Assembly (NCBI GenBank): GCA_003864495.1 | Contig: ML133395.1 | Location: 1,164,075 to 1,228,074, forward strand | DNA: 64,000 nt | Source of the DNA: Nemopilema nomurai | Lineage: Eukaryota > Cnidaria > Scyphozoa > Rhizostomeae > Rhizostomatidae | Direction: 5' to 3' | Part shown: positions 47,990 through 61,612 of the stretch, piece by piece | Position numbering within the stretch: the first letter of the stretch is position 1 | Layout of the letters: every line of letters begins with the position of its first letter | Made by a program: the position numbers and the translations under genes | The notes under the pieces: generated by a model | Seen by the model: the letters and a program-made list of their open reading frames with translations, nothing else | What the model was told of the DNA's origin: nothing | The model's database searches: none

Positions 47990-50900
47990 TTAAGACTGAT
48001 TAGATCTCAGGTCAAGAAGAGGTTCGCCTGCACTGCTTAGGGCATAATGAGGATTGAAATGTTATATCAGTTAATTAATTACGTCTTACAGCCATAGACA
48101 TAGAAAGAAAAAGTAACACCATAACTTTGGGTACCTGGTCGACAAAACGCGTCTGGCCGGCTTTGCGCCAGGTTCGATGTCACTGTAACGAAAAGAAGGC
48201 AAAATATTAAAAATATCAATATTAACAAAAAGTTACACAACTTTTATTGTTTGTAGCCAGCAAGTCTTGAAACAGCTGAGTAGAAGATAGAAGACGTTCT
48301 CTGTTGAATGTAACACTCAAATACAGTGGCTTTTGCACAGAGAAATGTAACACGGAGCATAAGAATTTAAAGTTGTAGATAAAGATAATAATTCAAGTTA
48401 GTGGTTAAAGGAACAACTTTGAAGCGCAAAGGTTCTTCATCATGCAGTGCAGATTTATCGACGTTTTGTTTAAAGAGCAGTGCTCTATTTTGATTCATTA
48501 TCCTTTTAAAACAAAAATGCATACCTTGCATCGCTGTCCGTTTTCGAAGGGTCTTTACCGCTAGGACCGTCTTTCCGTTGACTTCTTCTTGCTCCTCTGT
48601 CTGTCTTCTGCGACTTTGTCTTTGTGGCAGCAGATGATCTTGTGCTCCTCTGTCGTCTTGATTGAGCTGAAGTTTCTATTGGAAAGAGTGCAGTAATTCA
48701 TAGAGGTCCTCCACAACATCATCGTGTGCCTATCTTTAACTAGTAACAAGCTGCAACTCTTTAAGAGCCTTGATTTACTACGAACCAGCAGAGGACTTTT
48801 AAGGAAAGTACCTGGAGCTTTTTCTGTGGAATTTGCTTCTGCGGACTCCCCTACCGTAGCAGTTCTAAGGTCATCCGGAGAATTTTCGGCTTGCCTTGCA
48901 TCATCGTTGGCTACACCGCTCGCACCAGTAACGACAGATGTCTCCTCTAAAACTAGGATTCAAAGATAAATAATTAGAAAAATGCTCGTGGTATATAGAA
49001 CACGTCCAGTTCTATAAAACATGAATTTATATAGATTTGGCTGCATAGAATCAAGCACTTTATACAAAAATACCAAGTCACAGTCATGGTGTGTGGAAGA
49101 ACAACCCATACCGAAATAATAACAAGACTTAGGGTATCCCGAGCAGTGGCAACAAAAATCTCCACAGCTTAGAAGCGACAAAATCTCTTCGAAACAGAGA
49201 AATTTGAAATCATCAACGGGTGAAAAATTTTCTGACCTGATTTTTCTAAATTTGGTAAACTTGCTTGAAACTTTTGTATAAATTTATAACAAACTCTGTC
49301 ATCAAGATCCTAAAATAAATCATATTGTATAAAAGCTGTAGCAAATATCAAAAGCATTGATATACATGGATTTGTAGGCAATCTCCGTCAAATATGAGTT
49401 AGAATAATTAAAGGGAGGGGGTGAAGCATTTCAAGGAACAAATCAGAAGCTTTAGCGAATTAAAACATGCAACTACAGGATAATAAGGAAGATTCGATGC
49501 GATTTCAAATACATCGCACATTACATTCATTACAAACTACATTTCAACACTTATAAAGAGGACAACATCTAGAATCTGGATTGAGAATTAGGGAGAACAG
49601 GTACAGGAATAGGCTATGGTTGTTTACGATTAAAGATGCTGTATCGTTGTGCAATCCGTCCTATTGTCTTACTTGCTACTTAAGACAGGAAGAGAGCAGT
49701 ACACAAATACAAAAGAGAAGTGTCATATCAATTTTTAAGGGGGGACCCTTCTAATAAGAAGCACCAGCTCTTGAAAACTGTAATGAGATATTCAACAGGG
49801 AAAGTTACCTCCAATATACGGTCACAAAGTATAAACAACTCTTTCGTCACCACGTCGTTTTCAGGTGAAATCTCAAGAAGACACAAAGTTTTGCCCAATA
49901 TTCGTATATCGATATTTTCTGATTCCGTTTCGGAGAGAATTTCATTCGCAATTTTCACGGCCATCGAGTCATGAACATTGAAGTCCTAGAAGTCAATTTT
50001 GAATAATTCACATGCAGTCAAGAATATGGCAGATCTACACTGGTATGAGTATACAGAAACGGGTAGCCGGCAAAATTCACCCAAAATGTTATTCTTTTAA
50101 AAGGTGGACCATACAGTCGTAAAAGGATGAGATCCTAAATCAAATCAGAAGAAAGTTGTTGAAATCCAAATACAGAAAGCCACGGCAATGCGGCTCTAAA
50201 ATAAATGTAGTATCAAACCAAATATGACATCTCACAACAGGAAGTAAGTGATTGGTGCATAGAACCAAAGGCAATCGTTTGGTTACGGATAAGAATGATT
50301 GTGATGAGCGGCAGGATAAGGACCGCCGGAATGCCATGCGCCGGAATGCCGTGCGCCGGAATGCCGTGCGCCGGAATGCCGTGCGCCGGAATGCCATGCG
50401 CCGGAATGCCGTGCGCCGGAATGCCATGCGCCGGAATGCCGTGCGCCGGAATGCCATGCGCCGGAATGTTGGGCCTAGATTATCGAGATTGTTTTCAAGG
50501 TGTTCAGTGCTTGAACAAAGTGGTGCTGTGTTCAACAGCTGAGGCGCGTCCAAGGTGTCATATGTTAAAAGAGAAGCTTCGTAATGCAAGAAGTCTGTCC
50601 TACCTTGTCAGTCGTAGCAGGACAACCGTTCGAGGTGGCGTGGTTCTGGCGATTCCTGAGGTTGGTCAACTGAACAAGCAGCTCGACGACCAGCAACGGA
50701 TCCACCTCGGCCATGGGTGACGAGTCTGGGGCGTCGAAAAGAGTTCGCAGGATGGGGAAAAAGGACTCCTCGACCAGCTCTTGGTTGCTTCTGAAACGGG
50801 ACAAACCAGATCATTCATTTACCGCATACAAAAACATGATACAATATAATTTCATACGATAAAATACAACATGATACAATACAATATAATACGATACAAT

Positions 50901-53900
50901 ACAACATGATACAATACAATTTCATATGATACAATACAACATGATACAATACAATTTCATATGATACAATACAACATGATATAACATGAAACAAACTGAG
51001 AAAAAAAGAGCAGCGAGAAAAACCCAATTGATAACTTTGCATCACATAATCGGAATTGGAACCAAACAGAGACAACTGCTAGGTCATCAATCAAGACAGA
51101 AGACAATCGTAAATTAAATCGTTTTGGTGGTTACTAAAACTATTCAATAAACGTTAAAGTATCTTGAGCATTGTTATACACTAAATAAGGAAAACGGTAT
51201 CTCATTGACGCGAATGAAGCAGCAACAGCAACTTGACCCTAACAATGCCGAGGGTATCAAATTATGCAGAAGATGATATCAATTAGATGCAAAATAACAG
51301 GGTTTTAGAAGGACAGAGTCAGATGCATGCTCATTAGAGTTTACCTGGATGCCAAAGCAAAGTTTGGCAGAAAAACTCCAAGGCATTGCTTTAGTTTGAA
51401 ATCATCGGACATCGCAGGATTGTACCACAGAAGAACCAACCGGGCGTACAGCTTCGCGCTCCTTATCCGGCCGGACAGCAAAAGCTTGCACAAACCTTCG
51501 GCAACAACAAACCGAATATCCGGACTCTGAAATCGAAAAGGGACCTATAGCGACTCACTGCAACGTGCAAAGATGTAAACTTAACAACGGCTTGGATGAA
51601 AGATGAACCAAGACTTGTTCATTAGAGACGGTCAAGGGGAATGGTGATCTAACAGCGGCGTGCCAGTTGAACAGATTAAAAACGGGCAAACACGAGAAAA
51701 CAGATTAAACACGATAATGACACATGATAAAAATTATAGCGAAATTTTCAGAAAGCAAATATTCATAGCCTTTTCGGGTATAACGACTAGCTGCAAATAA
51801 AATTTGTAATTGACTCCGACCTCCCCGGCAAATTGATTTGAAAACCTCCCGCCCAAAAATGTTTTGATTAACAGTATAAATGTGAAGTAAAACGCTTTCC
51901 ATCGCTTTGTAGTTATCGACATTCAAGAAGAGAAAAGCATTCACTTAGCACCTGAACATTGACTGAAATGTTGACACTTAGCTTTGACCACTGTTAAGAA
52001 AAATAAATGTCAACTAATGACCAATGTCGAATAACGATCAATGCCAAATAATGACCCATTTTAACTAATGACCAATGTCAAGATTGATCAACAAAGGAGC
52101 CATCATATGAGTCACAACAACCAACTTTTTTCGAAGGGAGTCGATCTTTCGTACCTCGCCGTCTAGAAGCACAACAAGTGCATTAAGAATGATCTCTGAT
52201 GCACTAGCCTGTTCCCCAGTGCCGAGAGACAAACGATTGGGTGCTTCGATGATAGGCTTCAGCGTGGGACTCTGGCCATCTTTCGAGGCATCATCATCAT
52301 TATCGTCTGGCAAATCCTTGCTCTCATCTTGATTGACATGCGCACTGCTCCTGTTCGTCTCGAACGCGTCAAATCCGTAAATTTGAATCAAGTCGAAGAT
52401 GACTTGAGTGGCAGTGATTTGGATCAGCTCCAGGTCAATCTGCGCAGCCTGGGAAACGAAAACGAATCGGTCGGTATTGACAAAAGATCTGCATTACTGC
52501 GCTCTACAAGGAAATATGTTTGCATTTAAAATTTGGTGACCCACCAACCAATTTGGCCTACGTCCAAACCCCGTGCTCTCTTCTTTCCATAAGGACTGCG
52601 CTCCTACCCAATTCAAAAGTTTAATTGGTTTATAATTTTCTTGCCAATTCGGCACTCGGTTTGTAGGACGCACTACATAAAGATTAGAGCAAATGATAAA
52701 CCAGCATGTTCCCACGAGCATAATGATGCCAACTTCTACATAGAGAGAGTGAAATTGCAAAAGATGCCATGTCCAAATTAGTTGTGATTTGGCTTTTCGA
52801 AAACCCAGATTGTGTCAACACATATACTGACAGTAGTTGGGCAAGCCTCCATTCTGTGACCTGGGAGTGTTTGAGCCTGTTGTTTTATTAAAACAAAGTG
52901 CCTCTTCATGTTGGCAGAAGCTCATCTTTCACTTTGAAACTTCTACAAAAAGTTATGAGCGGACGTTGTTGGTTAGTTATAACAGTTTATTCTGACAGGG
53001 CTCATGGTACGCAAAAGGATATTCATTGTGTCTGCTTTCGATCATTTTCAGACGTTTTCATATTTCTGGAGCATCGGATGAGTACTTTGAGTTCTTTATT
53101 TAACGATTTGCATATCTTGTGCTCTCTCCATATACAAACAATCGTTTACTTTGGCAAAAAAAATAAATGTGACAAGAGCATGCAGACTGATGCAAAGTTG
53201 CAACGGGTATCAAAACACACAAGCAAACATACACGCAGAGGAAATTATACAAGCAACAAATAGAACTATTATAGACCTATAATGTTAAAAGTCATTCAGT
53301 TTTAAATTTTGAAACATTAGATTGGTCCCTCAGAAGAAGGAATTAAATGAATCAAAACATAGAAATATTTTCCAAGGAAACCAGCCAAAGGCCAGCAATG
53401 TAGCAATAAATCTATAAAAATCGTGAATCAAGCTCATAATGTCCTTCTCGGATTCATCATTATAATGGCAAGAAATTGTTGGAAGTTGTCTGTCAAATGT
53501 GAAATGAATTACTCGAGCCCCTTTTAATCCCCCTAATAAGAGGTCGTTCAGTGCGACAAAGAACAAACGAGGCTGCCATTATAAGAGGTTGGCTAAGACA
53601 CGCAAAGAGAAAGCAAGGTGGCCACTCCAAATACGGTAAGTTCATTCAAAGACAATGTTGTCTGTTCAGGTGCAAGGCCAACAGCGCGAATGATTGGCTG
53701 ATGGAATAGTAGCTTTGATTGAGAAGCCTTCTCGGATTGCAAAAAACACTCTTTCACAAAGCAATGTAGAAGCCATTTCATTAGCTAACAGTAAATCAGA
53801 ATTTGCACAAGGGGAAAATAGAAAAATAACATTTCATTTACTTGAAAAGTTTATGATTAAGAAACCAGCGCCAATAGAGAGTCTTTGAAAATACAAAATC

Positions 53901-56900
53901 GCTTCTTACAATTATCGCCAATGTGAAAATGCCGCGAGTTCCCACGACACAATGCAGAATTTGATGATGAAAAAGTCGGTGAAAAAATTAAATCGAAATT
54001 CTAGAATGGGATCAGCAGGATGAAAAGGGATCAGACAGATAGGGCTGTGGGGGATTATTGATCGAAGCAGCAGGTACCGAATCAGCATTTGCAGGAAAGA
54101 AAGAAGAAGATGACGCACAGCTGCAAGGCTCACAAGAGTTTCTACAGCTGGCATGGACACATGAATGGGGCAGCAAAGAAGACCGCGTTTCTGGAGCCGA
54201 GTTCACTTTTAGTGTCTTTTTATTAATTGAAGAAATGAATGGTTATGCGCACACATTTATGTTCGTATGGCAGATCAGTGAGTGACGTATGGCAGAGAAG
54301 GATTTGGAAGAAAGCAACTAATGATTAGGAAACATACCAAAGGGTATCTCGAAGCTGTTCTGATTAGAGGACATTAATAATTAACGTATCCACACTGTGC
54401 AAAAGGGGATAGAAGTTCAAGTAAGGATGAGTGGATGCAGATACTGGCAGAACATTCAGTGATGTAAGCAGAACATTCGCAATAGTAAAGGTTTTTAATA
54501 AGAATCAATGGTGATTGGTAATTAGTTTATCAACAAAAAATGATTTGGTTGCATATTGTAAGAATGAATGAATGAGGAATCGGTGAATGAATGAAGATCA
54601 ATAAATAAATAAATACGAAATGAATGAATGAACACACTAAAGAACAAAGTTTGCAGATAATTCATTGAAAGACGATTGGCTTGATGAAACTAAGTCAAAT
54701 GCAAGCAGTCAACAAACAATGGAGCAAATTACGATCCTTGCGTAGCAAACTCAACTCACTTGAAGGAACAGTACAAAGTTCTCAGTGGCGAAATCTTTGT
54801 CAAGTAGTGAGATCAGGCCAACACACTTGATGGCAGCATTTCTAATCAGAAGGTCTTCGTCTTGCACTGATGGCCAGATCTAGAAGAACATGGCATATTA
54901 GAAAGAAATTAAGTTAAAAAGAGTTGATACACCGTTCATTGAATGTACTGGCACACTGCAGCATTTTAATGTTTAAACAGGCTAGTGGATTAGGCAATAC
55001 TTGCATTCCAGGAAGATGCCTGCAGTTCAGAGCATTTCCCCAAGAAGAATAGAAACGCATAGAAATTACCAGAGTTTCTGCCAAAGATTTAATGGTTGGA
55101 GTCAGTGCTCTTTTTTGCACTCTCTGCAGCATCTCCGATGCAATGTACAAGCACTTTAGAATTGTGAAAGAATCATTCTGCAAGGAAATAAGATGGTTGT
55201 CACACGTACAGAAAATGCGATGGGTACTAACATCAAAATAAATACTTAACAATATTATCATTAAAAGCGACCTATCAATAACGGCTTACATAATGGTAAA
55301 ATAAACATTTAGGTAAATCGGAAGTGAGGTACAGAGCACTGCACAATCAGTGCACTGACCACCAGCCGTTGACAATCGTCTGTCAAGATGAGCAGCTTTG
55401 TGTTGAAAATGATTGGCGTAAGCACCAACTGGCCTACTTTTGACAAATGACGAAAGCAGAATGATACGCTAAAGGACATAAGGGTAATTAATATTTAAAA
55501 CTGAGAACTCTTGGGTCAGCTGAACCAGGTGGCCGATTATGATCTTGATAGTTCCAGATCAGAGCTTGTAAAATATCTGAACATAGAGCGAGTAATCAGA
55601 GTTACCATAAAATCCTTACAGAACCTGGTATGGGTGTGTATAATGATTGTAGGACATCTGAGAAGCGTCTTACACAAGCCCCATAACTTAATGATCACAC
55701 TGTTGACCATGCAGTAGTTTTCCACCACTGCATCTTTTCTGGCACTTCATATTCGGTGGTTAAAAAAGATCAGTTAAAAAAGACCCTGTTTACCTTTTCT
55801 ACTCGCGCAGCTTGACTCTGTGGCTGACTGGCCTTCTTAATTTCGTTCGTATTTGCCTCCAACGCCGCAATCCGCACTTGAATGTCCGCCGCCTCTGTAA
55901 ACTTTTGCTCCTTGATGGCATCTTCCAGCGCTTCTTTTAGCTCTATGTGTTCAATTTTCAGCTTGGCAAGCTAGGTAATAGACGCGTGTAAAAGAAGTTG
56001 AATTTACAATAACAAGACACGTGAGTTAGAGGTAACGATTTGTGGATAACGAATATGCAACTTGACTACAAACTGGAAAACATTGCAAAAGAATACGCAT
56101 CTAATACAACTAGATAAACTTGTGACTAGATTAACTAATGAACCAGAAGGCTAATTTTATGACTTAATTTTATGTCCTAAACCTTCTTCAAGGGTGTTGG
56201 AATTTCGACCTAGAAGCGTCAATCTGCAAGAGCTCATAATTTGCATTTCAGCTCCAGTCCATGATGGCTGCCAAAAGACCCTGCAACACCATAATACTTT
56301 TGCCTATCTTCCATTTTGCACTTTCTGATCTGACCGTGGGCACAAGAAATTTGTGAAGCCCAACAATACTTCTTCCAAAGGGGGTAGTGTTGGATTTATG
56401 AATTGGCATTAAAGACTTTTTGGGCAGCAGTTCAAGCCAGGAGAATCAGAAGAAAAAATTGCCAAAAGCAAAGCAAAATAGCTCCAAAAAGAATCTTAAT
56501 CATACTCTACGATATTCCAAGACATGACTCACCTCGATTTCCATCTTTCTTGCATCTTCAGGACTTCTTACGACTTCTTCCACAACCATTGGCTCTTTAA
56601 TCTCAGCAATAAATTCCACAAAAGACTGCAAACAACTCTCCTCATCCGCCTCGACTTCTGCAAATCTGGCTACCAAATTCCCAACCAGCGTAAACGGTGT
56701 GTTTTCGTCCAGAAACAACTTTCGAGCAAGTGCTTGCATTTTCCTCCTAAAAGATTTTTAAGTTCAGGCAAGTAAATATTTGACATTTCTCTCAAAATGA
56801 CAATATTTACACAAATAGTCAGGCAGTATTTTTATCAATATAGTAATTTCAATTAGTAATTTGTTTTCAATTAGCAATTAGCGGCCAAGGTCCCTAGTAT

Positions 56901-59900
56901 TAATAAATGGAAACTTTAATGAGGACAGTTAACTGAAGCTTTCGCCCTGGTGAAACATCAAGCGTACTCTAATATTAAAAACTCTATTTAAGCTGCAAGA
57001 GATGTGTAGGTGATGCAGAATTTGGATGCGATTATGATTTTGAGGCTCCAGGGTTTTAAAAACGTGGGCATGGAAAAATTTTCCTGAACCAGAAATTGAT
57101 CAATTCAGACAAGAGCCCGTCCATGCTTGAAAACACAACAGCACCAAACAGACGTTGCGCAAAGAGAGCAATAGGTGAAATCACTCACAGCAGGTAAAAA
57201 GAGGCCTAACATCAATGAATTGCAGGATGGATATTTCTCACAGTTTCGCTACAGTTCTCATCAGCACTACAAAATGAGTCCTCTATTAATAGGACATGTG
57301 GTGGTCAAAGTAAAAGAAAACTGCTGCCAACAATTAAACAGATTTTAGTTGCAAACTGCTTAAGACCTCTTTTGGTACTGGGCTCTTGACAATACCAATC
57401 GTCGCCGGCATGCGATAGTTCCTATCGTCCCGCTTGAGAATAAGACCTGAACGGCTTTTCGTCAAACAATTTTCGTCTTCCTTCATAGAAACTCACAGAA
57501 TTGAATCACTTGAATCGTCCACTAGCTAATAGTCTGTCATTCACCTTTGAAAGTCCCTGCAAGGAACGTTTTTTCTAACCCTAAGTTGGAATCAAGAAGC
57601 GGACACAAAAGACACAAAATCAGACAGAAAACTTCACAAGCAAATTGTGAAGGTCTGGTGTTGTAAAAAGGCTTTTTGTTGACATAGAAACCGTTTGAGC
57701 CGTGGCGGGAATTGGCGTATTGACAACATTATTTGCATTATTTGAGGGCCTTTGATCTCAAGGGAACCCTTGAAGAGAAAGATGATTTGGGGTAAGGGGC
57801 AAACAGTGGGTCAACTTCTATAACTAAAAGAAACACTAATGAAATCAGCAGAACGCAGCTTAGCTCAGGTGTGCTTTGTTGCCTCGTTGTGCAGCTCTAC
57901 TGCAAGCATTTACCAAAGTCGAGAACCATGCCCTATGAAAACAACAGCTTATGCACGCATGCGCGACTTTAACTGGAGTGAGAAATCACCTGCCAATCTC
58001 GTCCGTATAATCGAGGCAACCACACAACAGCAACAACTGCTGCATGACAAACTCTGCCCGCTGAACAGCTTCGTCGTCTCCCCCCGTTTCGTCGAAAAGC
58101 TTGTGAGTGCTTGCGTACCTACAAATGATATATTATAAGACTTTAACATCTCACTGTGCATCGGTTTATGCTTTAATATTTATGTCAAGACAGGTGGAGA
58201 TGCTGATTCATGTCAAGACAAGGGGCAAAGGTTGATTCTATGGAAAACAGTTCATTTTAGGTACTCAAACTATTGATTAATTCGGATAATTCTCTTAATG
58301 AACAAGTAAACAATATGACCTCTGAAATAAGCAAAAACTGGGATTGAGAGGTGATGTAACAAAAAACTCGAGCATTTGGTGTCATACAGTGCATTTGGTG
58401 CCATACATGTTCATATTTGGAGAAACTTATGCCTAGCGACACACCAGACGAGGAATAGGGTGCAATTGGCCATGCTCACTGCACATCAAAATGCATGGTC
58501 ACAGTAGACAATTGCATTAAATGACTCATATCACGTTACCTCTCTACGTAGGAGCAAAACTCTGATGCAAGAGGCAGCAATGACTCCATCAATTCATCAT
58601 TGTTTTCTTTTGACTTGATGTGCTCTGCCAGTGCTCTCCAGTAAAGGGCAACCTCAGGCTCAAGGTGGCTGTGACCAATCAGCACGCAGCTTGATTCTGT
58701 TTGCACTTGAGGGAGATCTCTTAGGCATTGGATATGCTTCTTGAGCACATCTTCTGAAGCACCTAGCAAAAATGTGTTGATACTCAACAGTTTAAGCCAC
58801 TGAGGGGTCTATAAAGACGTGACACAGACCCATTATTCATGAGAAAATTATCGCTTCACTTTTTTTGTCTTGAGAATATTGCTTCAACTTTAACTGAGGG
58901 GTTGTTAGTTGACTAGCCCTTTGCATTAAGAGGAAAGGAGAACTTGTATTGATTTATGCAGATAAAACTTTTGTCATCCTTTTGAATCTAGCCTGTATAA
59001 ATGGACTTTTCACTGATACTTCTTGAAAATACCTGCATAAATGTTTTCTTGATCAAGTAATTGAATAATGCCAAACTTCTGACACAATAAAAGAACCACA
59101 CAGTACTAGTGAAACATTTCACCCGGAGAACAAACAATGGACTAGAACTATGATACTTGAAGGAGAAACTCTTTGACAAACTTCAATAAATTGAAACCAG
59201 CTTACTTTCAAACAAAGCCTTCAAAGCAAGTAGAGATGTTTCCGGTGAGCTTTCAACATGAAGACATTTCAGTAAGGAAGGAATGTTTTCATCCAGATCC
59301 ACCAGCCAAGCCTTCAGCATTGTCCCTATGCATGCTTTCTTCACAATAGCTGACCTCTCATTTAGTCCGTCATCAAGAAGCTTCAATCTCTGAGCAATTA
59401 TTAATGACTTTATTTTTACCTTCTCAGCTAAAACTTCATAAGCTGCTTTACGTACAACATTCTTTACATCCCTTGTTCTATCTGTGGAAAAAGTACAAAG
59501 AACCTAAATCAAGGCTGTTACCTAGGGCTTACTGGAAAATGAACTCTAGGATTGGTATCCTATATCAGAAACAAATAAAGGGCAAAAACGTTTACTACAC
59601 CAACATGATATTGTTTTATAGCAACCTTTTGTAATACACCTGCCAGAAAACCAATTATTTATTATTCTAAATGCTTGGATAATTCGAATAAAACAGTTAC
59701 TTACTGAGAATGTGCAGAAGTGTCTTATGTGTGACAGCTATATTCTGGAGAGCAGTTCTCCTGACATCTGGACTGCTGTCTTTCTCCATTAAGTGGATAA
59801 AGGACTCAATGACTGGGCAGCTAGGGTCCTGGATATCTTGCAGTCTGTAAATAGCCTTCACAGCTTGTACACGAATGTTTGGAAATTTGTCAATCAGTCT

Positions 59901-60869
59901 GATAAGCATGCAGTCGTAAATGCGATTAGCAAGTTCCTCATCAATACTGACATTGTCGGAAAGTCCATCAAAGAGTTTGTTGATGATTTGGCATACTCTG
60001 AATCTTACTGACTTGGAATGGGAATCATGTAAGTCAAGAAGGAAATTAAAAAAATTTGCCAAGAAAGGACTCATGACTTCTTCCTCTTCATCATCACTGA
60101 AATGTCCATTCTAAAAAATCAATATGGAAAGTCAATTTACTTCAAACAATCTGGAAGGAAAACGGAGCTCTGTCTCTGAAACCAATATATTTGAAAGTGA
60201 AAGGCCTACATATAACAGTGAATTTCTTCCACTAAACATACTGCATTTGATTTCCTGATATTTTAAATCATTTCAAGTTGCCAAAAATGAATCTTTTGAA
60301 TAGAATTTGAATAAAATGTTAAACTTTTGGCCTTCGTTAAGCTTTTCAAACATTTCTGCTCTAAGCCACTAGTGGCAGTGCACTGTCAAAACCATTTGTC
60401 ACATACCAGTCTGTAAAAACAAATTGGTTGTTTTATTAAACCAAATGTTCTTAACAATTTGTGAGTTTAACAATTTCTTGACTCTGCTTGTGAACATTAT
60501 ATGAACATATCTTTATTTGAAGCCTCGATGAAGGCAGGGTTGGGAAATTTCAAAATACAACTTTATTCAAAACAAACGGAGAGAAGACAGAACATCTACA
60601 CAACTAACCTGCAGTTTCTCTTGTGCCTTCAACGAAGTCTTGCCAGGCTCTGCAACTGCGAAAGCGACGATAAAATCAATAGTTCGCTCAACCACAGGCT
60701 CCCTTGTGTACACTACTAACGAGTGTTTGACAAGGTTGGTAAAAGCGGCAAAAAATTCTTTTTCGCCTCCTTCACAGATCTTTTTTAGTTTGGAAATTAG
60801 ATTAGCTCGCGCATTTACTTTACGTTGCGCATCGACAAAAATTTCTCGAACTCCAACGTCTAATGTCAT
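47990..60869 (-). CDS. NCAPG: Condensin complex subunit 3 (condensin I HEAT subunit CAP-G)
   Basis: Seventeen exons join in phase (about 1053 residues): 60609-60869, 59705-60110, 59206-59481, 58540-58762, 57990-58118, 56533-56746, 55794-55970, 55070-55177, 54760-54879, 52155-52448, 51345-51526, 50604-50790, 49809-49985, 49237-49309, 48812-48946, 48525-48675, 48135-48182. NCAPG is the HEAT-repeat subunit that pairs with NCAPH and SMC2/SMC4 to compact mitotic chromosomes. Family blocks include [100 protein letters not shown], the coiled-coil [40 protein letters not shown], and a basic Ser/Arg-rich C-tail. A short final exon at 47990-48035 ([15 protein letters not shown]) is a guess; an alternative acceptor 8 nt further in would end RTSS. 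Length suits the family (human about 1015). Confidence 0.93.
50324..50470. repeat. 15-bp minisatellite (CCGGAATGCCRTGCG), nine full copies
   Basis: Nine full units and one partial lie in the NCAPG intron 49986-50603. Units differ only by A or G at one position. Because 15 is divisible by 3 and no stop falls in the unit, several frames stay open and give false pentapeptide-repeat proteins on both strands. Confidence 0.95.
50830..50990. repeat. ATGATACAATACAATTTCAT-type tandem repeat
   Basis: Degenerate tandem copies of roughly 15- and 35-bp units built from GATACAATACAA, in the NCAPG intron next to the exon at 50604-50790. Confidence 0.85.
52449..54759. other. NCAPG: Longest NCAPG intron
   Basis: 2.3 kb with no nested gene or clear transposon. 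A (GAAT)n-like stretch lies just upstream at 54561-54635. Confidence 0.5.
54561..54635. repeat. GAAT/AAAT simple repeat
   Basis: Interrupted tetranucleotide repeat in the NCAPG intron before the exon at 54760-54879. Confidence 0.85.
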
Positions 60870-61612
60870 CTTTATCGGCTGTCTCTGCTTTTCCTGAAAA
60901 CAAAATTGATTTCAAAAGCCAAGGAACTGGCATAGGCCTTTTTGCGAAATGGCGCGCAAAACTTTCAGTTGGTCCCCAGGCCCTGGACTGCCACAGGGTC
61001 TCAAGAGCGAGAAAAGCTAATGTTTTTATAAGGAGGATCTGCAGCTAGTGGTTGCTTCCGACCAAAATCATGTGGTAAGATAGAGCATTAGAAAATCTTT
61101 GTTTAACAATGATATTTCTATTCAAGATGGCACCATCTTTCTTTGAAAGGATTTTCACATCTTATTCAAAAATTTATTTGTCCAACTTTGCGTGATTCAA
61201 ATTACGCGCTCAGTCCATGATTTTTCAACTTTATGTCATTTTGTGTAAGAATAACACCCTAGAAAAGATTGGCAAAAAAGCTTTCTTGGACAAAATATGA
61301 TTTAAAGATTTTGAACTCCTACTTTCCAAATTTTTTTTCGTTCAATTCAAATCCTTAATGGCTTCTTGTGCTGTTTATATCGCAAAGTAGATGTAACTTC
61401 CATAATGCAATCTCATTAATTGCTCCATGTTGGTGTTTATTAATATTCATGCTACTACCAGACCAATGGTAAAAAGTATTATTACTATTATTCATTACTT
61501 TTATTTCCTCTACCACAAGGTTACAACTGCGAAATTGTCTAAACATTTACATGCTTTCAAAAGTGATTTATTATTTCCCACAGATGCGAGTGCTGAAGAG
61601 TTAATTCTTGAA
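60870..61612. promoter_or_regulatory. Divergent intergenic region between NCAPG and POMK
   Basis: The two start codons face away from each other across 743 bp, so both promoters should lie here, possibly shared. A strong acceptor (TTTCCCACAG) ends at 61583, 29 bp before the POMK ATG, so POMK probably has at least one non-coding first exon. Directly after it ATGCGAGTGC.. opens a 6-codon uORF ending before the POMK ATG. No TATA box or named site is claimed. Confidence 0.5.

Noticed and set aside
50140..50720. Several frames with AFRRM or AGMPC pentapeptide repeats
   Set aside because: All arise from the 15-bp minisatellite, whose unit has no stop in several frames, in an NCAPG intron.
52898..53263. 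121-codon plus-strand frame in the long NCAPG intron
   Set aside because: Low-complexity, no domain, no matching splice partners; likely chance.
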